From Terebella lapidaria (taxonomy: Eukaryota; Annelida; Polychaeta; Terebellida; Terebellidae), in assembly GCA_949152475.1 (NCBI GenBank), contig OX424569.1, positions 29,929,950-29,993,949 of the forward strand: DNA of 64,000 nucleotides, read 5' to 3'. How positions within the stretch are numbered: position 1 is the first letter of the stretch; each line of letters begins with the position of its first letter. Positions 1 to 13,195 of this stretch are shown in pieces. A program made the position numbers and the translations under genes. Under the pieces are notes generated by a model. It had not been told where the DNA came from. It did no database searches and saw only the letters and a list, made by a program, of their open reading frames with translations.

Positions 1-1072
1 CGTTCGTCGTCCGTCGTCGTCGTCGTCCACATTTTCATCTTTTTTGTTTACGGGCGAATTTTCCTGAAATTTTGCACAAAAATGCTTAAAAATAACCCAA
101 GAAGGAGGTATTTTTTTTGTTTTTTCGATTTTTGCAATTTTTTCAAAATGGCGGCCGTTTTCGACGAAAAATTCCTGACTTTGGACTTTGGCAGTCATTT
201 TCTCAAAATCTGTTCAGTAACTTTTTCTCTTTTTGATACATAACACTCCTCATATGTACTCCTATGATGTGTATAAGTTTCGTTGCGCTTGAATCGCTCA
301 AAGTGGGCCATTTTGGCCCAAACTCGGCTCAAATGGGACTTTCCCATGTTATATTCTCCTATGCTTTATAATGGGACACATTATGTCTAATAAATTATCT
401 CACTTAATATTGAGATTAGAGTTTAGGAATCAATTGTGGACATATAGGAAATAATATATGCTGAATATTCTCGTGACCTCTGACCTCAATTTCAAGGTCA
501 GAGCCCAAAATTACTAATATCTCGCTTATTATCGACTTTGCAGCTTAGGAATCAACTGCGAACAGGGAATGATATATGCTGAATATTCTCATGACCTTGA
601 ACATGATTTTTGACGTCATTTTCAAGGTCAGATCACAAATGGCTAATATCTCACTTATTATCAACTTTACAGCTTAGGAATCAATTGTGGTCAAACTCCA
701 AATGATATATGCTGAATATTCTCGTGACCTCGACTTGACCAATGACCTTATTTTCAAGTCTCCTTTGACCTGATTTTCAAGGCTTATATCTCACTAATTA
801 ACTTCATCGTGTGGGAATCAATGAAGGACATATAGGAATTGTTATACGTCAAAAATATTATGATGACCTCTACTTTGACCTTCGCCTTTATTTTCAAGGC
901 CACAGGACAAAATTGATAATATCTCTCTGTTTATTGAAATTACAGCTTAGCAATCAACTGTGTACATGATATATGCTTAACATTGTATATGCTGAATATT
1001 CCCTTGACCTTGAATTTAACCAGTGACCTGGCTAACATCTAAAATATTAAACATATTGTCCGGTAACCTATC
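1..1072. repeat. R1 interspersed repeat, left end cut by window
   Basis: The stretch matches, motif by motif, a complete copy at 59517-60613. Both have a GTC/CGTC-rich start, an AAAATGGCGGCC-type block, a 'gactttcccatgtta' block, and then a tandem array whose units contain 'gaatcaattgtggacatat' and 'tatgctgaatattctcgtg'. Here the array units start near 426, 548, 678, 814 and 949. The right end is GTCCGGTAACCTATC at about 1059. No reading frame is conserved between the copies, so this is a non-coding, probably non-autonomous, repeat. Confidence 0.75.
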
Positions 1073-2639
1073 TTTGGCCCTTGGCCTAATCTTCATTCCA
1101 TTATGAAAATGAAAAACTCCAGTTACATTAAGGTACACTACAGTTAACTACATGTCGCGAATCGTGCGCACAGCAAACGTACGGTCTTCATCATGTGGTA
1201 CCCAAATCTCAATAACAATAACAATTCCATATTTTATACGAGGCGGATACTGATGTAACCTCGTTGTATTGTTCCGTCACAAGAAGAACGCATACGAAAT
1301 CTGAATCGAACAATATTAGGAGCTATCGCCAAGTGACCGCCTGCCTGTAAAAGACAAATGGCTTATTATGAATGCTCATGAAAAATTTAAGCGCGATGGA
1401 AGAAGCCATTCTCCCTCTATTTCTCTCTCTAGAATACCCCCTATATCCATGGAGTCAGACAGAGTTAAAGTGTCCTGCCATTACTACTGATGGGGTTCCA
1501 CCACGGCACCAAACACCATTATCCTGGCATGCGGGTGGTAACACGCCTAGAATAACTGGAAGACGAATGACATGTCACCAACTAAATGAGGTGTCTATGT
1601 TGTTCCTTCACTCCACCAGGACTTAATACTATTTTCCTCTCTCTTTTTTTCGCGTCGACGAAAAAAACTAGAATATGTACGGGTGATAATACATTAACAT
1701 GGGAGCATGTGTTTGGACGGAGAAGAAATTCCATTCTCGGGACAATTGGGGGGGGGGGGGGCGGAGAGTTATTAGGGGTGTGTTGACTTTTCCCTAAAAA
1801 TATGTCAGTAGTGGTCTTGTCTTTTGTCTGTCACTACCATAGCAACACTTATCGCCGCGGTCCGAGAACGCGAACGGTATTGCACGAGTTATAACGAGAC
1901 TTAGCGGGGATTTTGCAGCGGCAGTGTTGTTGGGACAGTTTTTAGCACATGCACGGAAGAGCAAAAAATCTGACAGAATAAAAAGTACATGAGCGAGAGT
2001 GGTATTAGCAATAACATGACTGTGCATTCGTCGGCGATGAGTCCATTATGGAAATGAAACTGGACGGCGGAAATACAACTGGATAAGTCATGAGATAATG
2101 ACGAGCAGAGCGATGTTAAACATTATCGACTCATCCCAAATAGTGGGAGCATCTCTTATTGAAATATTAAGTGATGAATGGAAAAAAATGTTATCGGCTT
2201 CGAAACACCATCCCTTGTGTTACTAGCGACCTATAAGTAGGCCTACGGTATATACCTTGTAGAGCATTCTCCCTCTTTTCGACACAAATGGGACTATGGC
2301 ACGAAACAGGAGCAACATTGACACTGAAACGGGAAAATGAACCGAGAACATGGAGAACGGAACACTGTGATGTTGAAGGTCGTAAAATTTAGCTACCAGC
2401 GACGAGGCAATGGACGGGAGCGCCGAAGGAATGCTCCGTTGCCAAGGAAACACACCCAGCATAATGTCAAATTTAACAATGACCATTACTGCGGACCTCT
2501 CTCACTTCTTACTGTGCCATCATTGCTGACTGGGGTATTTTAACCGGCTTTGCATATTGCAAGCTGAGCAGAACTGGAACAATTATCCTAAGAAGGCAGT
2601 AAAAAAATCGGAGACACTTTTACAGTTTCTTTGCTCGGT
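1073..2639. other. Non-coding stretch upstream of the sushi gene
   Basis: I see no recognisable coding domain or repeat. There is a run of 13 or more G at about 1747-1760. The last few hundred bases, before the ATG at 2640, probably contain the promoter and 5' UTR of the downstream gene, but I cannot place a TATA box or transcription start with confidence. Confidence 0.5.
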
Positions 2640-4365
2640 ATGCCCGCAATGGTTAAGGGTGATAGCGCAGGTGAGCGGGGTAGATTGATATCAGATGAAC
2701 ACGACGATGTCCGTGAAATGTCTAAAAACCCCGGAAGTTCTACGGCACAGAGTAAGCGTAGAGGACATGGGCGCTATTACAAGCGACTCAGCACCGCCAG
2801 CTCTGAAGAACGCGACGGCAACGAGGCACCGGAAACGGTGAAGGATGCCAAAACGACAGGCGATGGTGCACGGTCTGTTTCCTGCGAGAAAAGCGATGGC
2901 GTTATGACAACAAATCAGAACGTATCCCGAAGAGCACCGTGGATGAGCTCAAGTTTTGACGAGACCCTCGCTCGAAAAGACCCCGCAATAAAGGATTCTC
3001 GTTCAGTGGGAATGCTCACATGTATTTCCAGACCCGAGACTGAAAACTGTGATCTTGGAACAGCTAATAAAAGTAACGACAGTCTGCGGAATTCCAGACA
3101 GTCTTCGTTTGATAGTACAGGTCGTAGCATGAGATCGAGGGATCAAGATTCCACAAGCGACAGGTCATCAGCTCAAGTTCATCGTGGACAAAGCCATCAC
3201 TTCCCACAGACCCAGCAGCAGCAGCACCTCCCCCACAAAGTAGTTTACTACCAGAATCGATTTATCACGTTGCGTCCATGTAAGAGCATCGGTCGCCAAT
3301 CTTCGACTGCTGAAAGCGTCAAGGCACCAGCCAAGCAGCCGATCAGGGCCGCACGTGACACCGCTAGCAACGATGGAGCACGTGCAGACGGAGAGCGCGT
3401 AGATGCAGACGGCGCTGACAAAAAGCGCGGGAAAAGGGCTGCGGCTGTGGAGGGGGATGGGACGGCAAGGGGAGAGGCAGGACGTCCACTGCATCACCAG
3501 CAGCAATCGAGGCTAGTCGGCGGGGGACGGGAAGCAGAGAATCACACAGGTGCCCGCTCGTCTCCTCCTCCCGCAAAGCAAACAGCGCAATGGAATCCAC
3601 CACAATGGCCGCCCCACGAGTCAGTTGAGACTGTTCTGCCGGACCGTCCAGCGACTGAACTGGTGGGAGACAGTCCCCAACAGCAGAATGACGATGCCTG
3701 TGACAAGGATGACAATGTCACACAGTCGCTCCACGTTGGGCAAGACAAGGACACCGAGGGGAAAGCGAAGGATAACGGTAGTGGCATCTTGGCAACAGTG
3801 GTATCACAATGCGAAAGCATCGACTTGACCTCACCGGACGTCACCGACAGGGTAAAGGATAGAGAAACCCTTGAAGACGCCGGGGTCCCGCCGGGGGATC
3901 GTCAAGTGTTCGGACCGACCGCTAACGAGGCGGCTCGAGGCTGTGACGGAGAAAGCCTGAGCAGTGTCCAGAGGCATTTAGAGACCGCGACTGCGACAGC
4001 GGCGCGCCGCACCACCGGGGATACAACTATGCAACCTATCCCGGGAACCTCAACGATGGGGGACCCCGTCGGCCCTATGGGGTCTTTATCGGCTATCCCG
4101 GGGGTCATGAACATGGGGCCTGCCCCTGGGAGAACGAAAGCCGCTCCCATTCGGAAGAAACCTACGATTTTCGACCAGATCAAAAGAACACTGCAGGATA
4201 ACCGTGTGAGACAGGGAGATAAAGAAGCTGAGTTGAAACTCAAATCAATCAACAGTGATCAAGGGGATAGTAACGCCATCTTGAAAAAGATTTTGAATAT
4301 TATATTCCTGACCATAGGGCTCTCGTTATTAACTGGCGTTGTGATCGTCATTCTGTACACCATAT
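2640..4365 (+). CDS. Sushi-domain single-pass membrane protein, exon 1 (disordered region and transmembrane segment)
   Basis: The open frame extends a few codons upstream of the ATG at 2640; a second ATG at 2649 has a better context (G at -3 and +4), so either may be used. The exon encodes residues 1-575: about 540 low-complexity, charged, Ser/Gln-rich residues that look disordered, with a short glutamine run near residue 190, then a hydrophobic segment at about 551-575. Basic residues precede that segment and no N-terminal signal peptide is visible, which suggests a type II protein with a large cytoplasmic part. The exon ends at a consensus donor (gtaagt at 4366) just after the hydrophobic segment, in phase 1. 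The frame read past the donor stops at 4424 and is probably not used. I do not recognise an orthologue; the cytoplasmic part has no domain I can name. Confidence 0.72.
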
Positions 4366-4646
4366 GTAAGTATGGAAAATATTTCATGAATATTCATGTA
4401 AATACGGAAGTTTTTTTTTCTTAAATCCGCTTTCATCTACGGTCTTGTTTGTGACTAAAACAACATATTCGTCCATGTGAGTGTTCAAGTTCCATGCTCA
4501 AAGTGACACAAAAGGCTAAATAAATTATTGAAAGACCTAGAAAAAGCACCTCTACATATTGACATTCTTCTGACATTCTGGAAACTAATAAATTGTGATT
4601 GTTCGCTCGAATAGCAATATTATATTTGCCTCTCTTTCCGTTTCAG

Positions 4647-4661
4647 GGTACGAGGTGCAGG
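4647..4661 (+). CDS. Sushi-domain protein, 15-nt microexon 2
   Basis: A strong polypyrimidine acceptor (ctctttccgtttcag) precedes it and a consensus donor (gtgagt) follows. It enters and leaves in phase 1 and adds W-Y-E-V-Q between the membrane segment and the sushi exon. Its length is a multiple of three, so skipping it would keep the frame. Confidence 0.55.
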
Positions 4662-5127
4662 GTGAGTGATCAATTTTGTTCTTCAGTTAATAATAATGAG
4701 AAATATTTGAGAATATCGCATGTAGAATATTAATTTGGTACCATTTTCTTTTTGTTCGTTTCCAGTTGCTTTATCTCTAATAACAATAAATGAAATTGGC
4801 ATTTAAAAAGTCCTTATTGATAAATTGTGCGATGCATACGTACATTACAATCCACAAATTTAATAATATGATATATCTAAGCGTTTTTTTAACTACAGCA
4901 ACGATTACAATAACATAAACAATATTGTCTCGTTAGTTTAATTGTCAACTGTAGAGGGAATGAGGCGAATCAATTTAATGAAACATCGTGAATACATATC
5001 TTAAACGTTTGATGGTACTTATATGAAAATGGTATTATTCTGAATCATCAATGTTGGTAAATAACTACGTATGACCACTTTTTGATAAGCCGTTATTAGA
5101 ATTCCATTTGATGTCTTCCCTCTACAG

Positions 5128-5316
5128 AAGAAACAACAGACTGTCCAGAGCTGAGCCTGACAGACGGACTAGAGGTTGTGGAAACATGTAATCGGCATCT
5201 AGCCGCCGTCTGTCTGTTTGTCTGCGCGGAGGAATATGAGTTGATAGGAAACGCGGAAATATCTTGTCTAAATGGCAGTACGTGGTCCGGACCGCTACCC
5301 ACCTGTGTCTATATTG
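5128..5316 (+). CDS. Sushi/CCP domain exon 3
   Basis: It is bounded by a pyrimidine-rich acceptor (tcttccctctacag) and a consensus donor (gtaagt at 5317), is 189 nt long, and is phase 1 at both ends, the typical form of a mobile sushi exon. It encodes about residues 581-643. The CCP pattern is clear: opening CPEL, central cysteines, Y-E-L-I-G, an I-S-C, G-S-T-W-S-G-P and closing P-T-C. There are six cysteines (CPEL, ETC, AVC, FVC, ISC, PTC) rather than the usual four, which suggests an extra disulphide. Sushi domains are extracellular binding modules (complement regulators, adhesion proteins), so this part should face outside or the lumen. The partner is unknown. Confidence 0.8.
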
Positions 5317-5799
5317 GTAAGTTGGTTGCTATTTTCCTGAAAGGATCATTGTATGTTCATGGTGTATGTCCCAATATAACATAATAGTAAGTATCGATAC
5401 CTACTCAATAAATTGCACAGACATGCAGTGAAAGATCACCAAAAAAGACAAGCCTGTTATGTTGAGCACCAAAACAGACAACCCTGGATACAACGTGTTT
5501 ATAATGCAGGAGGAGCGATGTGCGAGCCACGTTGAAAGTCATTAATCATATGTGTACTATGATCAAACTGTATATGAAGAGCAGACTATATATGAAATTG
5601 GATGGACTAAAATTGTATGGAAAGCATCGGATGCTATTTCACATTACATATTTATAGTAGGCCCGGTCCAAAATAATTATTCTTTATATAATTATTCCCT
5701 GGATTGTCCATCAGTATCTTTACACATTATTACAATTTCATGTGCTCTGCGACTCCAACACTGTTTCTCCTTCGTTTATATGTGTGTGCATATTGGGAG

Positions 5800-8700
5800 T
5801 TGATTTTCCCAATAAATAGTCACATTTTACCTCATTAGTTTGCATGTAATTGACTGGATTGCCACAATACGTACGGCATGAACAATACAAAAAAAAACAC
5901 AGACAAACAAATTCATTTAATAGCACAAATGGAATCGATGGGAAAGAGGACTGAATAAAAAATAATTGACAAAAAAGTTGAAATTAGATGAATATCAACC
6001 ATGGACGAAAAGCTGCCAGACGCACACAAGAAGTACCTTGAAGATATAACGAGGAATAAATTCCATGAAAAAATCAAAAAAATCGGACTCTTCCAATCCA
6101 ACCTAATCGTTCCATTTTATCCCTGTCATTCACAAAGACTTTCTCTCCCGAGTCAAGGCAAGATGAACATAAAGGAGAAGAAAAATGGAATACAACGCCT
6201 ACTCCCAAACCACAATATTACACCAAGGACATTGCTGGCGCCAATGTGGACACAAATTCTTTCCTCCTCCCGTTTCGCACTCTCTATCCCTCTACTATTC
6301 CGGTTGCTATTGGGGACAACGCGGGTTATTCTCTGTGGGGAGAAAAGACGGATTTCTGGGACGTTTCGGGACAGACAGACCCCTCCATCACATTATATCA
6401 GAAAATGTCAAGTTGCATTGCTTTAGGATGGTGGACCCGAAGGTGAATATTCAGTGAGCAGCTAGCAGCATAAATTGTCCTTCCTGTATACGTTCACGGC
6501 TATTCTCGTCTGGTGTAAAGGCAACTGGAGCAAGCTGATTATATGAGCTCCAGTGCAAAATCATTTGACAGCGAAGCGAGGGTCATGTTTTATTCAAGGG
6601 GATGCAACAAGTCAGTGCACAATAAGTTTGCTGCTGATATTTGTTCAGACTCGTCTGGCTCCATTGTCAGTATGTGAATGGCCGCCTAAGTCATATTGGA
6701 AGCTCGTATTGGAGATATTCCTAGACACAACTGAATAGCATGTGTGATGTGTAGGCTACTATTTGCAGCAATATAAATATATTAATGATGTTAATGAATG
6801 CTTTGAAAACGAAAAACGACATTATTGTGAGGGTGACGCAAAGTGCCATATGATTGTCACTGATGACGCCAATTTGGATTTTGAATCTTGTCGGATTCTA
6901 TTTCTATTCCAAAAAAGCTTCATGTATCGGTATTACCAGTTTGATACATGAAATATCCGGAATTTAACCAACACTGAAATTTTGAGGTATCATTTAGAGG
7001 GCTAATGTCCTGGCCATGCCAATCGGGATAGAGAGCGTTCCAAAATCTTTTTCCAGTGTCTGGAATATTGAGATAGGCGAATGATCTATAACCAAGACGT
7101 GCCTGCCTTCGAAACTATGGGTGATCATTGCTGAATCAATTCGATTGCATCCTCATGTACAGAAGGATTTCTTTGTAATTCTATTAGTGACACGTTGACC
7201 CATAAAACTGAAACGAATGACACCCACAGGAATCCTGAACATGATAACAGAAATGTGAGTCAGAAGCCAACAGTCGAGAGGAAGACGTCGGTCGGTGATC
7301 TTCTGGGGTTGATCCAATAACTCCTGAGAATGTTCCATTCACTCTCCTGTATATCTTCATATGTTTAGGGTCAGGAAATATAGAATTATGAATAAACAGC
7401 AATATAGTTCGTGTGTATTCAATACTTTCAGGAAAAATATATACAATGATGCAATACGTAACCCTACCCAAAATACATTTGGCTTAACCATGTTGTAACT
7501 GGTGCCCTTGGATTATTGTATGAACTGCAAAGTCCCACCCTCATGCTCAATATGACGCACAAACACACATAAATAACGTGAAGCATTGATCCCTTCTGTT
7601 CTCCCCTATCTCATATACGACGATGTTAAAACGTCCTTTCATACCACGTTCAACTACTACCCTCGATGAGACCCCAATAAAAATCTGGCTGCCAGTTAAT
7701 CCCAGCCGAGGTCATGGTCTTGTGAATGGTAATAGGAACTGATGCCCAATCGGCCATTTGTGCTTCTCTGCTTGGTCCATTATCCATGCTGTCTGTTGAG
7801 ACAAGGCTGTGTGTTCGAGAGAGCGTCATTTATCTTAGTAGTCATGTGTTTCAGCAGGGGTATACTATTCGTGGTGACAATTTTCACATGGCCAGTTTGC
7901 CATCATGCAGATATTTTGTATGCTATTGTGCTACAATAATAAATATATTGGACAAGAGCAAAACATTCAATGTTAGAATTCAATATTCTTCAATATATCT
8001 GCGTTATTGAAACCTGGATATATAGTGCTCGTGGATCTCACAGAGTATGCATCATCCGGAATGTGTGTAATATTCTTCATTATATCTTATCTAAAATCTT
8101 GGAATTCATATTGAGATGCCTCTCGGCACACTTACTTCACCCACTAATCACTTCACGCAGCGGCTTAGCTAATGACAAGCACTAGAAGTTGTCTTCCCAC
8201 AATGCCTCAAGTTTCTTTGCCGCCACAGGTATTGATTCAGCTTAACACAATACATGCATGGGAAAAACACCAACATTGCCTGGATGGCAAAAGGTCATAC
8301 TCGTAACTCCAACAAAGGTCTGCTGTACTTTTCCCATTCTTGATTATTGGCCATGTGTATTGTTGTTGTTTTTAAAAAATGATTTCCCCAAAATGTATTG
8401 ATTTTGACCAATCGTAAAAGGGTAATTGATTTACAAAATTGTGACTGTGTAAAATATGAACGATAGGGCTTGACAAAATAATATAACAGCCTATGTTATG
8501 TGCACATGTATAATAACTAAAATTATAAATGTTAATTATATTTATAATACATTAGTTAATATGGAAAATGAGATGAGATTGAGGAAGGTAGGAAATATTA
8601 CGCTATAATGTACAGTGTTCATTATAAAACTGCAGTCTTCAGTTCGAATTAGTATGCATACCAATATGTTCTCCATGTATGCATTATCTAATTATATCAA

Positions 8701-8996
8701 ACAAATAAACACTTACAACAGCAGATTAATGAAACGATTATAAGAACAAACCAAAACACTTGAACATACCAATGGTAACACCAAAGATGTAATTTTAGAA
8801 TTTAAAAAAGGCTGCCCAATGAGAGTATGTTCAAACGAGAAGTACAATGAACTCAGAAGTTTACATGTATACCATTGCACGTTCATTGAAATTTGAACAT
8901 GAACCACCATCAATCTCACTTCTATGATTTACACTAAATATATTATATATAATGATGATTTTATCCAATTATTATCAGTTCATTCTTCAATTGCAG
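5800..8996 (+). repeat. Complex repeat U, copy 1 (inside intron 3)
   Basis: This is the reference copy of a roughly 3-kb unit found again, in whole or in part and in both orientations, between 11 and 34 kb. Landmarks in order: pre-A ('ccacaatacgtacggc', 5860-5880); A (5995-6470, containing 'caatgtggacacaaattct'); B (6550-6720, 'catgttttattcaa' and 'gcaacaagtc'); C (7200-7350); D (7480-7830, 'ccagttaatcccagccgagg'); E (7860-8300, 'ttagctaatgacaagcac'). Short open frames in A do not stay open between copies, so I treat U as non-coding. The right part includes sequence leading to the 24-nt exon at 8997. Confidence 0.7.
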
Positions 8997-9020
8997 GTCC
9001 ATTCGATCCACCTGTCACTG
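8997..9020 (+). CDS. Sushi-domain protein, 24-nt microexon 4
   Basis: It lies between an acceptor (ttcttcaattgcag) and a consensus donor (gtaagt at 9021). It is 24 nt long, phase 1 on both sides, and encodes G-P-F-D-P-P-V-T, a short proline-rich linker after the sushi domain. Two decayed copies of the same exon occur at 16820-16843 and 24558-24581, which supports its being a real unit rather than a chance ORF. Confidence 0.6.
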
Positions 9021-9195
9021 GTAAGTTCTACTTAGCACAATCTATTATCTATCACTAACATAGTAGAAGATATTTGCGGAGATACAAATCTGAAAATCTC
9101 ACACTGTGCTTTGTCAACTATATCGTGATATCGGAAACACACTGAAACATATATTATTGTCATGTATTGCATATTTGTCATTCACAAAAATCCAG

Positions 9196-9467
9196 AATAC
9201 TCAGGAAGCCCTGTGAAGGATTTGGATGACGTACACATAGAAAACACCGTCCACAAACCGAACTCGCCCTACGACTTCGATAGAGAAGTCGATCCATGGG
9301 AGAATGCTAACAACAATCAGGACATTTACGAGCGCGAAAGTACGGTCGTGAAAAATGTCCCCATGAACACTAATGGCGGCGGAGTTGAGGAAAATGACAT
9401 TGAACATTCAGACACAGAAAGTCCATTTTTTATTGCTGAGCATCGAAAGAAAGACTGGGAAGACTGA
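9196..9467 (+). CDS. Sushi-domain protein, terminal exon 5 (acidic tail)
   Basis: The acceptor is 'cacaaaaatccag' ending at 9195. The exon starts in phase 1 and ends at a TGA at 9465-9467. It encodes residues 652-741, an acidic and Asn-rich tail with E-V-D-P-W-E-N-A-N-N-N and a basic-acidic end. With the other four exons the coding length is 2,226 nt, an exact 742 codons including stop. A diverged duplicate lies at 25249-25467. No domain is recognised in the tail. The main uncertainty is whether further extracellular exons were missed in the 3.7-kb intron 3. Confidence 0.6.
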
Positions 9468-11080
9468 CATCATATCTGTGGGGCCTAGTCAAAAGTTTAC
9501 AAAACAAACTGCTACCAGGAAATACATGAAACAATCACTGAAAGACAAAATATAATGTAATCTATTAATACCAATGAGTTATGCAAGATAAATATGGAAT
9601 TCATTGTGTAACCAAACACTTCTGACAAACTAGGCCCCACAGATAAAAAAACCCGGAGGGTATAGGCATGGGCCTAATATGTTTTTGGCTCATACCCTCT
9701 TCTGTGTAACAATGTACTGTACCCCAGTGCTCAATTGCACTGTGTATAATAGGCTTCCATATAAATGTTTGTATATCAACTTTCTGCTATGTAAATGTTA
9801 TGTATCGCTTGTAAGTTAATGAACAATGACATTCCACAACATATTGGCACTGGTAGAATTTCTTGTGTCTGATATTGACTAGGTAGATTACGTGCTTGCT
9901 TGCAATTAACTGTGTGCTCTTTTCCAAAATAGTATACATAGGTGCTATTCAGAAAGTGGTTGTGTCAATATAGAGTGTATTGATTATATGAATATTCATT
10001 TTTAGAATGAAATTGGGGTTCGTGTATCCAAATAGTTATTTATATGGATTTATGAATATTATTAAACTTCTCAAAATAATTATAGTGATATACATTCAGT
10101 TATGTTTATATAGTATGCTTAATCAATGACTTCATTCAGTGAAACTTACTCCATGTCACAAGGTTGTATCTCTATATGTCTATCCATAAGCATTACTCTT
10201 TTTTATAATGTAAACCTACCAGTGTTGTTTGCTAGTACATAGTTCATTTTTTGTCACACTGTTTCATTTCTTGTCACATCGTTAAAGTATCAAAGCATCT
10301 TGACTTCCAATTTCTTGCCTTATATTACATTTTTATTTATTCGTGTACATGGAATATAATTGTGTTCACTATTTGCTCAAGAGTTATGTATTGTACATTA
10401 ATTTTATTATGCAAATCCTTTCTTAATGATTTTGTATCGCAATTGGTCTATCCATAGTCAATATGAATATTACATTTCCTACATTGTACAATGCAATATA
10501 AAGCAAATTGTGCGACTTGATTTATTAGTTTTACTCTCATAATATTGGTGCTCTATCAGTCTGACTTTACACGTTCCTGAGAGTGAATTATCGGCACGCA
10601 GGTGGTTCACTAAAATAATCAACCTCAATCCCCTTTCATTCTTTCGTGTATGTAACCATCACTGGTTCTGAAATATTCTTCGGTATGCTCAACGTTACTT
10701 GATTATTTCGTGAGTCAAGACAAATGCTCAAAATTCTATTCAGTGTCATTTAATTTAATTTATCAAATACACTGCTTACTTTTTTACAACCTACATTGGT
10801 TGCAACATTCTAATAGTTTCAGTTCATTTCTATAAGTGTTCTTGTTTCTGAACAAGAGTGTTTATCCATCAATATAACATATGTCAATGGTTGTTGATGT
10901 TTTTGAAATGCAGCGAATTTAATAAATCATTGGAATATTTCTGTTTATTTTTTCATTGTTGGTTCTGTAGTCGCATTCTCCCACTAATTTACATGTCAGT
11001 GACTAGCAATAGCAATATACTTATTGCCCAAAAAATGCAAAAAGCAGGCGAACGTGTGATACAACGAGCGTGAATGAAAG
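9468..11080 (+). other. Probable 3' UTR and downstream flank of the sushi gene
   Basis: No coding sequence is visible. The stretch around 9600-10180 and 10480-10950 is repeated, diverged, at 25610-26080 and 27660-28140, so the flank was duplicated together with the terminal exon. I cannot fix the polyadenylation site. Confidence 0.45.
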
Positions 11081-13195
11081 TGGAAGAAATGCTAAGACAT
11101 GGAAGAAAAGCTCATTGTTGAGATTATGTAAATACCATCATGGATATAGGTTATGAAAATGAAGTCATTAGATTTCTCGTTTTTCGAACGAGATAATATA
11201 CTTTTCCCATGAAGGCAAGTTGAACAATATGGGGCAGAGGAAGTAAATACAACTTCGTACACTTCGAAATCACAACGCTACACCAAGGACTTTTACGGCG
11301 CCAATGTGAATACAAATTCTTTTCATCTTCCGTTTCGCACTCTATCTATCTACTGTTCCGGTTGCTATTGAGGGCAACTTGGCCTATTCCGTGCGAGGGA
11401 AGAGATGGATGGTTGGGAAGGTTTGGCATAGACAGACACCACCACCAGTTTATACAAGAAAATGTCAAGTCGCCTTTTTTTTTAGATGGGAGACGTGCAG
11501 TAGAATGTCAGCATCTACATATTACCACCGTAACAACTAGATTTCGATGTTGTGACCAACTGGAGCATAAACTGTTTGATCTTAAAGATCGTTTCATATA
11601 TTTTCTGGCAATATTCATCGCGTATGAAGCCAGTGGAGCAAACTAATATGATATCATGTTTTATTCAAGAGGCTGCAACAAGTCGGTCCCCAATATGTTT
11701 GCTGCTGATGTTCAAAAGAGTTTGGCTCCATCATCAGTGTGCAAATAGTGGCCTTAGTCAATAGTCATGGTGATATTAGGTGTACTTATTGGAGATAAAA
11801 CATCCATTTACATAATTTACATAATTGTACGTTAAACATCCGAGATATATTATCTGAATGACAGGCGTGATGTGTAGGCTACTATATGCCCCAAAACAGA
11901 GAGCATTCTATGATCATTAACAGCTCAGATGGAACGTTGAGATAGGCGAGTGATCTGAAGCTATGACATACCTGTCTTCAAAACTAATGATGACTGAAAC
12001 TACATCCTCAATTACAGAAGAATTGTTGGATTTTCATACAAGAGAAGAAACGGCACCGACAGGAATCATAAACAAGACAACAGAAATGTGAGTAAGAAGT
12101 CTACAGCCAAGAGGACACTGTTGGTCGGTCATCTCCTGGGGTTGATCCAAAACTTATGAGAATATCATATTCACTCTTATCTGGTGTATTCCATCAGATG
12201 TCTAAATGAAAAAGAAACTGGGAGTAAATCATTATTTCCACCGCAGCAGTGGCCTTGGACTATTGTATGAACTGCAAAGCCCCAAATTACTGCAGAATGT
12301 GAAGCACAAGCACAAATAAAGAACGTGAATCATTAATCCTTTCCCCTATCCCATATACGACGGAGATAAAACCTCTTTGATACCACGATCACCTATTGCC
12401 TTAAATGAGACCCCGATAAACATCTGGCTGCCAGTTAATCCCAGTCGAGGTCAAGGCTTGTGAATGGTAATGGAAACTAATCCCCAATCGGCAATCGCGC
12501 TTATCTCTGTATTATGCACTCTCAGCTGAAACAAGGCTATGTATTCATCGATATTAGTGGTAATCTGCTATAGCTGGGATATACCAGCTATATCACATGG
12601 CCAGTATATCACTATTCACACATTGCGTAATATTTTGCGGCTGCAATAATGCATATCACTCTCCAGAATCAAAAGTGGAAATGGACACGACAAACAGGCA
12701 AATTCATATTCTAAGACCAGATCCATAGACGAATTTTACAAACTTAGTGTGAGTGGTCAACTTCGTGTGATACTAAAGTAAAAGCCAAGTGAACATCACA
12801 AGCAAATTATCCATTACCTAAAATTGTACGTTAAATTCAATGTTACATTTAAACATTTTTAATATACCTGCCTTATCTGCATTTGATAGTTGTTTTCATA
12901 CATACATGCTTCATTTTGTATAGGATCTGATGTTCTTCAGAATATCTTCTTAACCAAAATCTTGAAATTCACACTAATGCCTTTAACACAATTGCTCCAC
13001 TCACTTATCACCTCACACAGTGTTTTATCTAATGACAAACACTAGAACTTGTCTTCCCACAATGCTTCAGGTTTTATTGCTGCCACCAGTATTGATTCAG
13101 CCTAACGCACTACGAGGAGGAGAAACACCGTCAGTGTCTGAATGGCAAAAGCTTTATAGCCGTAACTTCGTTCGGCAACTGTCCGTTGTATGTCT
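11080..13195 (+). repeat. Complex repeat U, copy 2
   Basis: The blocks are in the same order as copy 1: A at about 11220-11520 ('cgccaatgtgaatacaaattct'), B at 11640-11760, C at 12020-12150, D at 12240-12530 and E at 12900-13190. It is shorter than copy 1 through internal deletions. It joins abruptly to the A block of copy 3 at about 13200. Confidence 0.65.

Noticed and set aside
4766..4810. Possible alternative last exon of the sushi gene after 'gtttccag', with an in-frame stop and an AATAAA
   Set aside because: It is in the right phase, but it would remove the sushi domain and has only a short tail. AATAAA is common in such AT-rich DNA.
6001..6457. Overlapping open frames in block A of repeat U
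   Set aside because: The frames are broken or shifted in the other U copies and show no third-position pattern or domain.
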